Origin: Eumeta japonica
Taxonomy: Eukaryota > Arthropoda > Insecta > Lepidoptera > Psychidae
Assembly: GCA_005406025.1 (NCBI GenBank)
Contig: BGZK01001419.1
Span: 92,384 to 156,383, forward strand
Direction of reading: 5' to 3'
DNA length: 64,000 nucleotides
Positions 59,212-64,000 of this stretch are shown piece after piece (the stretch's first letter is position 1; each line of letters opens with the position of its first letter). Position numbers and translations under genes: made by a program. The notes under the pieces are model-generated. The model was given only the letters and a program-made list of their open reading frames with translations. It was not told where the DNA came from and made no database searches.

Positions 59212-59935
59212 CACCCTTTTTCTCAGGAACACGTGAAGGTATCGAGCTGAAATTCATATCAAATACTCAGTTCTATTGTCTCTTAGAGTTGTGAAAAAAT
59301 AAAACTTCTAAGCCAATGCATTCAAAAGATACAGCCGTTTATGCCGTAATTTTTCGACACGCGCAAGGGAATCAAACCCTACAGGGTACTTTCCGTGAAC
59401 TCAAAATCTTGAAATTTGGTACGAAGCAACGGCCGTTAGCACAGATAAAGGAAAAATTATGAAAACCATAAATTTTTAGTTATATCATATAATAAAATAT
59501 TTTAATAATTTTAAATTTACTACACCTTTCCTCATGAACGCGTAGAGGTATTAAATTGAAATTCATATCAAATACTCAGGTCTATAATACCTTTAAGCTG
59601 TAACAAAATCAAACTTCTATGTCAACGCAATCAAAAGAAACAGCAATTTAAGGCGCATATTTTAAAACTCGCAACTACTCGCAAGGGAATCAAATCCTAA
59701 TGGGTACTTCCAGTCGACCTAGAATCTTGAAATTTGGATGAAGCAACGTTTTATAGCCTACTTAAAGGAGAAATTCCGAAAACCTTAAATTTTTAGTTAC
59801 ATCACATAATTTTTTTTTAATAATCATAAACTTATTACCCTTTTCCTCATGAAACCGTAGAGGTATCAAGTTGAAATTTATATCAAAACCTATATCAATT
59901 GCCTTAAAGCTGTAAAAAAAAAATTATAAACATAA
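59211..59935 (+). repeat. Tandem repeat, ~312-bp unit, 2.3 copies
   Basis: Units start at 59211, about 59522 and about 59836 with ACACCCTTTTTCTCAGGAAC, ACACCTTTCCTCATGAACGC and ACCCTTTTCCTCATGAAACC. Shared internal words include GAAATTCATATCAAATACTC, CGCAAGGGAATCAAA and TAAATTTTTAGTTA. The units are roughly 80% alike. Non-coding. Confidence 0.85.
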
Positions 59936-59972
59936 TTGTAGTTAGCGCATTGACCGCGACTTATCTCTATGT

Positions 59973-60450
59973 ATGGGGAGGGGACAACATTGTATCGCGA
60001 ATGTACGGCGCTATCTTAAGGATGCCGTGACCGATGGATCGTGTAAAAGATATTATTTAAATAACCCAGGCGCTGCAAACGGCCATTGCGAATGCTTGCA
60101 TTTTGAGTTGTTTAATGTCAGAGTGAGAACTGTATATAGGTCACCACAATGTCAAATTAATGTTGCAATACAATGCATAAATACAACAATATACGGCAGC
60201 AATCTCAATAGGTATACTTCATATTCTCGTCTGATTGTTGTGGGAGACTTCAATATCGATTTTAGAATGAATCCAGAAATGAAATTTCCACATATTTTTC
60301 ATCCATAAACATGTTTCCGTTAATAAACACTAGCACTACAAGAAGTAGTACAACTATTGATAACGTTTTTTCAAACTCTAATGGTCAAAGTGGTACTATT
60401 CATAACTTTTTCAGTCACCATTTAAAGATATGGTTTGAATTTAATACTTA
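59973..60450 (+). pseudogene. LINE endonuclease (EEP/APE-type) domain relic
   Basis: A 111-codon frame includes VRTVYRSPQCQINVA and then SRLIVVGDFNIDF, the signature GDFN motif of LINE apurinic-like endonucleases. After the stop at 60308 a shifted frame continues with TTIDNVFSNSNG and FSHHLKIW, corresponding to the terminal (T.IDxxFxN...SDHxP) motifs, with the catalytic SDH changed to SHH. RT sequences do not follow. It is a dead fragment on the + strand, opposite to the Jockey-like RT pieces. Confidence 0.65.
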
Positions 60451-60842
60451 ATTAGTATTTTTGAACCAGATTTCTAAATAGTGATCAAAAAACTTTGTAA
60501 ATAAGTAACTTTGATAAAAGAACTTTTGCAAGACTGCTGCAAGGCTAGTGTAGGTATTTCAGTTATATTATATAATAAATGATATGTGTTAATGTAAAAT
60601 AAAAGATTACTGAAACGATAAATAGAACTTTGTTTTAAATTTACACTCCTCCAGTTTTTCCACATTGTAATGTTATAGATTTCATTTTGCAATAAAAATA
60701 CCATATGACTTGATTGTCGTGATTGGTGAACTTTTACTTATATACCTACAGATTTGTACTGAACATAAAATATATATATATACCTCTTTACTCATCCCTG
60801 CCAAATGAACATAAAGTGAAAGTTTCTTGTTTAAATGTGCAG

Positions 60843-61052
60843 ATCACTTTCCTCCACGTGTACCATCACGCGGTCATGGCGCTGTACGCGTGGAGCTACC
60901 TCAAGTTCGCGGCCGGCGGGCAGGGGGCGATCCTGGCGCTGCTAAACTCCGCCGTGCACGTGGTCATGTACACCTACTACTTCCTCTCCGGTCTCGGACC
61001 ACGCTTTCAAAAATACCTGTGGTGGAAGAAATACGTGACTAAGATGCAACTG
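60843..61052 (+). CDS. Elongase coding exon 5 (residues 138-207)
   Basis: A 210-bp exon, phase 0 at both ends, from acceptor AATGTGCAG|AT to donor CAACTG|GTCCTT. It carries the catalytic histidine box HVYHH (H142, H145, H146) inside a predicted helix, then N172SAVHVVMYTYY183, the GLGPRFQKYLWWKKYVTKMQ (188-206) loop and the first half of the TxxQxxQ motif. Every ELO catalytic landmark here is intact. The exon is strongly GC-biased (about 60%). A read-through frame into intron 5 stops 51 bases later. Confidence 0.97.
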
Positions 61053-62062
61053 GTCCTTACTTTTTTTTTATTATCATTGTTCATAATTTTCGTTTTAATA
61101 TGAATTTACGAGGAAGACAGTAATTTTGACATCTTTCAGTAACTTTAGCGGATAAGAGACTACGATCGGACGTGAGAGAAATTCTGGATTTGATTACCGC
61201 AAAAGAAAAGAATTTTATCGTCAATGTTCACAACTTTACCCTAGAAGCTGGAGGATGTACACACAGATAATCCTTAGGTTGCATCCTCATCCTTAGCCTG
61301 AATTTTTTTAAATTTAAATTAATTAAACGTTATTTTTAAAAAAGTAATTTCGTACTAAGAAATAATTCAAAATTTGTCATATTTAACATGTGGATATTTC
61401 ATTCAGTAATTTAAGCTTATCATCTCCTAGAAGATTGGAAAGAAATCACAAATTTCTTTATTGCAGAATCTTTAGATGAATCCTTGAATCCTTTTGTTAT
61501 TTCGTAATTCTATCATCTTTATGTTTTTTTTTTTCTAATATACCTCCTTTTATTTCCTCCACAAACTTATATCGATTTTTCCAGTTCCAGCTATTCATAC
61601 TGTTCGATTTCACTTCAAATTTCCTTTAATCACTCTATATACTTATTTCTCATAATGGGATTTTGAAGTGTATAAACGTATTCATTGCAGTTCGCATGGC
61701 GTTACGAGCACAAACATAAAGCTTTAACTTCCGAGAAATGATCCATGGCATCGTTAACGCAACTGAAGTCTATTGCGTTCGCGACTTTGTTCCTTGGCCG
61801 ATCATCCAAAATTCTAGTCTGTTACACGCTTATCATTTTTTAATCGCCGTAAATAGATTACGTACAATAACGACGTGACGACAACGGTCACGTCCGAGAC
61901 CTACGGCTTAAGGCACTTCCAGTCGTGGAAGGAATGATGAATGGGACGGACAGACTCGAGAGTTCTGATTTCGTTTGACTTTGTATCCCCTTCTTAAAAC
62001 ACAGACGAATTTCCGTTAGAAGAGCACTCTGCCAAGTAATTCATTACATAAAATAATTACAG
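61053..62062 (+). other. Elongase intron 5
   Basis: One kilobase, AT-rich, without repeats or open frames of note. Confidence 0.75.
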
Positions 62063-62467
62063 GTGCAGTTTATGCTGATGTTGGCGTACTGCGTCTGGAC
62101 GCACTTGACGCCACGATGTCAATTCGCAAACAACTTCACTTACTTCATCTGTACCAACGTCAGCATATTCCTCCTGCTGTTCCTCAATTTTTACTCCAAG
62201 AGTTATGTCAGTGCAAACAAAACGCCGGAGCAACAGATTAAAGAAGCTTTCGAGAAGGGCAAAAGCGGAATCGCTGTAAACTCACGCAATGGGCTATGTA
62301 AAGGCGGCGCGAACAAATTACCAAATGAAATGGTAGATGAAAAGTCGTACGAAATGGATTTAAGCTATTGCAATGACAACGCTAACAGCGAAGTGTTCAT
62401 CACCAGACGAAGTACCAAGGCCGCCTACGCCTCCGAGTGCGAGTTCAGCGATGTATTGAAAAAATGA
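62063..62467 (+). CDS. Elongase coding exon 6 and stop (residues 208-341)
   Basis: Acceptor AATTACAG|GT, then VQFMLMLAYCVWTHL, completing TxxQxxQ (Q209). A last helix pair covers about residues 232-250 (FTYFICTNVSIFLLLFLNF), followed by the FYSKSYV element that closes the ELO domain. The hydrophilic tail (about 257-341) is long for the family. It contains TPEQQIKEAFEKGKSG and a Ser/Asn/acidic end finishing CEFSDVLKK. Its two lysines are at -1/-2, not the -3/-4(5) positions of a KKxx ER-retrieval signal. The Cys/Pro-containing segment LTPRCQFANNF stands where the family usually has a short CxxP/xxF lumenal loop. Confidence 0.95.
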   Translation: MQFMLMLAYCVWTHLTPRCQFANNFTYFICTNVSIFLLLFLNFYSKSYVSANKTPEQQIKEAFEKGKSGIAVNSRNGLCKGGANKLPNEMVDEKSYEMDLSYCNDNANSEVFITRRSTKAAYASECEFSDVLKK

Positions 62468-62549
62468 TTTTATATTTTTAAAGAGTACGGCTAAGGCGCA
62501 TTGGCAGTGAAAGCTGACGCAGTAGTCCTTGTGTCCTTACTTAATGATA

Positions 62550-62555
62550 AATAAA
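62550..62555 (+). terminator. Poly(A) signal AATAAA of the elongase
   Basis: The first AATAAA after the stop, 83 bases downstream. Cleavage would be expected near 62570. A later ATTGCAATAAAAG at 62804-62816 could serve as an alternative. Confidence 0.6.
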
Positions 62556-63040
62556 ATTAATTATCTATAAGATTAAAACATAATGTGGAAAAACTCGTAT
62601 GTTATATTTAGTATGGTTGACAAATCCAATTCTAGATTTGATTGAAAATCTACTTCTATGTGATATTAGAATGTTTTGATATTTGAAATGTAGTAATCAG
62701 ATTAAAATTTTGTACAAAGATTGTGTCAGACATATCAAATAATCCTTTTTAGTAGGCTTTTAATTTTTTATTGGGTACATAACATTTGAGCGTTAAACGG
62801 TTATTGCAATAAAAGAATATGAACCAAAATTTTATGAATAAGACATTGATATCTAATAAAGTAGTTTCACATATCATTATTACACATAAATCTTAGTGAG
62901 ATTTATTATATTTTTTTGCGTTATCTTCTTAATAATAATTCTAGTATACGTATAATGTATGGGTCGCTGTACAGCGGCTCAGTTACTCTAATCTAAAATG
63001 ACCTAGCCGGGCATCACCAATAGGTCGTATGAGCGGTGGT
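62556..63040. other. 3' flank, no feature seen
   Basis: AT-rich, possibly extended 3' UTR if the distal poly(A) signal near 62809 is used. Nothing else is recognisable. Confidence 0.4.
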
Positions 63041-63044
63041 GGCG

Positions 63045-63151
63045 TCTAGCCCGTATCGTCGTGACATAAAAGCTACGTCAATCAATAGCACGCGTAAGCG
63101 CGTGGCGTTCCGCTTACCAGTGTTTATTACGTCACGACCATACAGGCTAGA
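63045..63151. repeat. Small MITE-like inverted-repeat element
   Basis: TCTAGCCCGTATCGTCGTGA (63045-63064, then CATAAA) pairs with TCACGACCATACAGGCTAGA (63132-63151, preceded by TTTATTACG) with few mismatches, enclosing about 50 bp. A weaker outer similarity (AGGTCGTATGAGCGG near 63022 against AGGTCGTCAAGAGCGG when 63193-63208 is reversed) suggests that the original element was larger. Confidence 0.65.
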
Positions 63152-63547
63152 ATAACCAGATCGCTTTATGTAAATGTGATTGGCCCCTGGTATCCGCTCT
63201 TGACGACCTCTTCCAGTTTGAAGTCGATATACTTCACTATTGAACGAGCCAGGTTAAGCTAATTTGTGATTAGTGTTGCATCAAACCACACTCGTCCTAT
63301 TTAAATACTAAATAAATTATTTTGTAAAATATAAACCAGTTCTGTTTTCGAAAATAAATCTGGGATAACTATATAAAGTGCATTTTGTTTTCCATTTTAA
63401 TTTCCTCATTTATTCAGTCGGGGAAAAAGTTTTTTCGTATTTTATAAGTAAAAATTGCAGTAAAATATCATTGGTTGTGCTGTTTGTGTCTGGCTAGTAT
63501 ATTGATACCAATAAAAAAATAACATTAAAAATTAAAAAAGTAAAAAT

Positions 63548-63997
63548 TGGTTGCCTGTAAAGTCGGTATACGGGCGAAAGTTTTACGACAACGACTTTGA
63601 ATGGTAAAATCATTTTAATGTGAATATTCATTCGTATAGTAGGAAGAAGGATGAAATAATAGTAACAATTTAAAACATTTATTTATACAAAGAATTATAT
63701 TTAAAACATTAATTTATACAAAGAATCTCGCACTGAATTTCATATTAACAAAATTTTATTTTACCTTTACACATACATACGTATTTATATACAATATATA
63801 CAATAACTTGCAATACATTTGCAAGCTATGCACTATTCTAGCGCCAGCGCGCGGCAGACCGATCATAGTTGAGTGGGAGAGAGACGGCATCTGGCGGGCC
63901 TCTCTCTCGTTCGGTGACTCATCGTTACGTTACCGAGCGTTACACTTTTTCATAAGTGACTCCCAGCCGCAACCTAATTTAAGACGTTGTCACGTCA
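63548..63997 (-). repeat. 460-bp interspersed repeat, copy 3 (reversed)
   Basis: Reverse-complement copy of 9505-9962 and 55744-56207. It is somewhat more diverged, missing a CTTGC near the CGGGCC/CTCTC region and reading GCGCCAGCGCGC where the others have CGCGCGCGCAG. The right end (TTGTCACGTCA) lies three bases before the window edge. Confidence 0.88.
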
Positions 63998-64000
63998 AAA

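Larger units (their letters stand above)
45618..60842 (+). other. Elongase intron 4, 15.2 kb and repeat-rich
   Basis: It holds three same-orientation GGTTCC elements, two Jockey-like LINE fragments (minus), a 460-bp repeat, a GC-rich inverted repeat, a diverged AT-rich repeat, a 312-bp tandem repeat and a LINE endonuclease relic. The stretches 48131-51371, 53280-54250, 54601-55743, 56208-56879 and 58096-59150 show no further structure, apart from a six-base-period tract at 50800-50880. Short open frames there (for example 58239-58535) match nothing I know. Confidence 0.75.
35299..62555 (+). other. Gene span: ELO-family fatty acid elongase (coding part to poly(A) signal)
   Basis: Six in-phase exons encode a 341-residue very-long-chain fatty acid elongase. 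ELO proteins are multi-pass endoplasmic-reticulum enzymes that condense an acyl-CoA with malonyl-CoA to 3-ketoacyl-CoA, the rate-limiting step of chain elongation. The opening W-P-L-M-S-S-P and the motif set place it in the insect ELOVL1/7-like (AAEL008004-like) group. Motifs: K119xxE122xxD125T, H142VYHH146, N172SxxHVxMYxYY183 and T203xxQ206xxQ209. All splice sites are GT-AG. Introns are 4.2, 5.1, 0.5, 15.2 and 1.0 kb. The stop is at 62467 and an AATAAA at 62550. The start of the transcript is not defined. Exons are clearly GC-richer than introns. Substrate chain length cannot be told from sequence. Confidence 0.93.

Noticed and set aside
60827..61042. 71-codon frame overlapping elongase exon 5
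   Set aside because: A shifted-frame shadow of the GC-rich exon. The in-phase frame carries the HxxHH and other ELO motifs.

Overview
The window looks like nuclear DNA of a moth or butterfly. It is AT-rich and non-operonic, with GT-AG introns. It carries repeats I associate with Lepidoptera: the element bounded by GGTTCCG...CGGAACCCTAAAA, tRNA-derived SINE heads, and RTE-like, Jockey-like, BEL/Pao and Ty3/gypsy remnants. No species can be named from the sequence alone. There are no bacterial genes, CRISPR arrays or rRNA.

One host gene is supported: an ELO-family very-long-chain fatty acid elongase on the + strand. Its six coding exons are 35316-35370, 39604-39791, 44918-44995, 45528-45617, 60843-61052 and 62063-62467. 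They join in phase into a 341-residue protein with all the diagnostic ELO motifs (KxxExxDT, HxxHH, NSxxHVxMYxYY, TxxQxxQ). The first coding exon opens at a splice acceptor, so the promoter and at least one non-coding exon lie upstream. The best-looking candidate in the window is a GC-rich TATA/Inr block at about 8984-9215, which would imply a first intron of about 26 kb.

Layout. 1-7.6 kb: mobile-element graveyard, with a decayed BEL/Pao LTR element on the minus strand (LTRs 824-1096 and 7283-7575). Inside it are a Ty3/gypsy integrase remnant and a THAP-domain exon. 8.9-9.2 kb: candidate promoter. 9.5-35 kb: long non-coding stretch with short inverted repeats, SINE heads, an RTE-like LINE enclosed by 290-bp inverted repeats (24211-26550), and hairpins. 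35.3-62.5 kb: the elongase gene. Its second intron holds two nested DNA transposons with long terminal inverted repeats (41483-44855, with 42259-43613 inside), ending about 60 bp before exon 3. Its 15.2-kb fourth intron holds three copies of the GGTTCC element, two Jockey-like LINE fragments, a GC-rich inverted repeat, a copy of a 460-bp repeat, a 312-bp tandem repeat and a LINE endonuclease fragment. 62.6-64 kb: a small inverted-repeat element and a third, reversed copy of the 460-bp repeat.

I did not find a coherent new multi-gene system. The most unusual items are the nested long-TIR elements beside exon 3 (the inner one keeps a spliced open reading frame), several perfect hairpins (one apparently made by a template switch inside a repeat), the inverted-repeat-enclosed LINE, and a dispersed family of degenerate six-base-period tracts.
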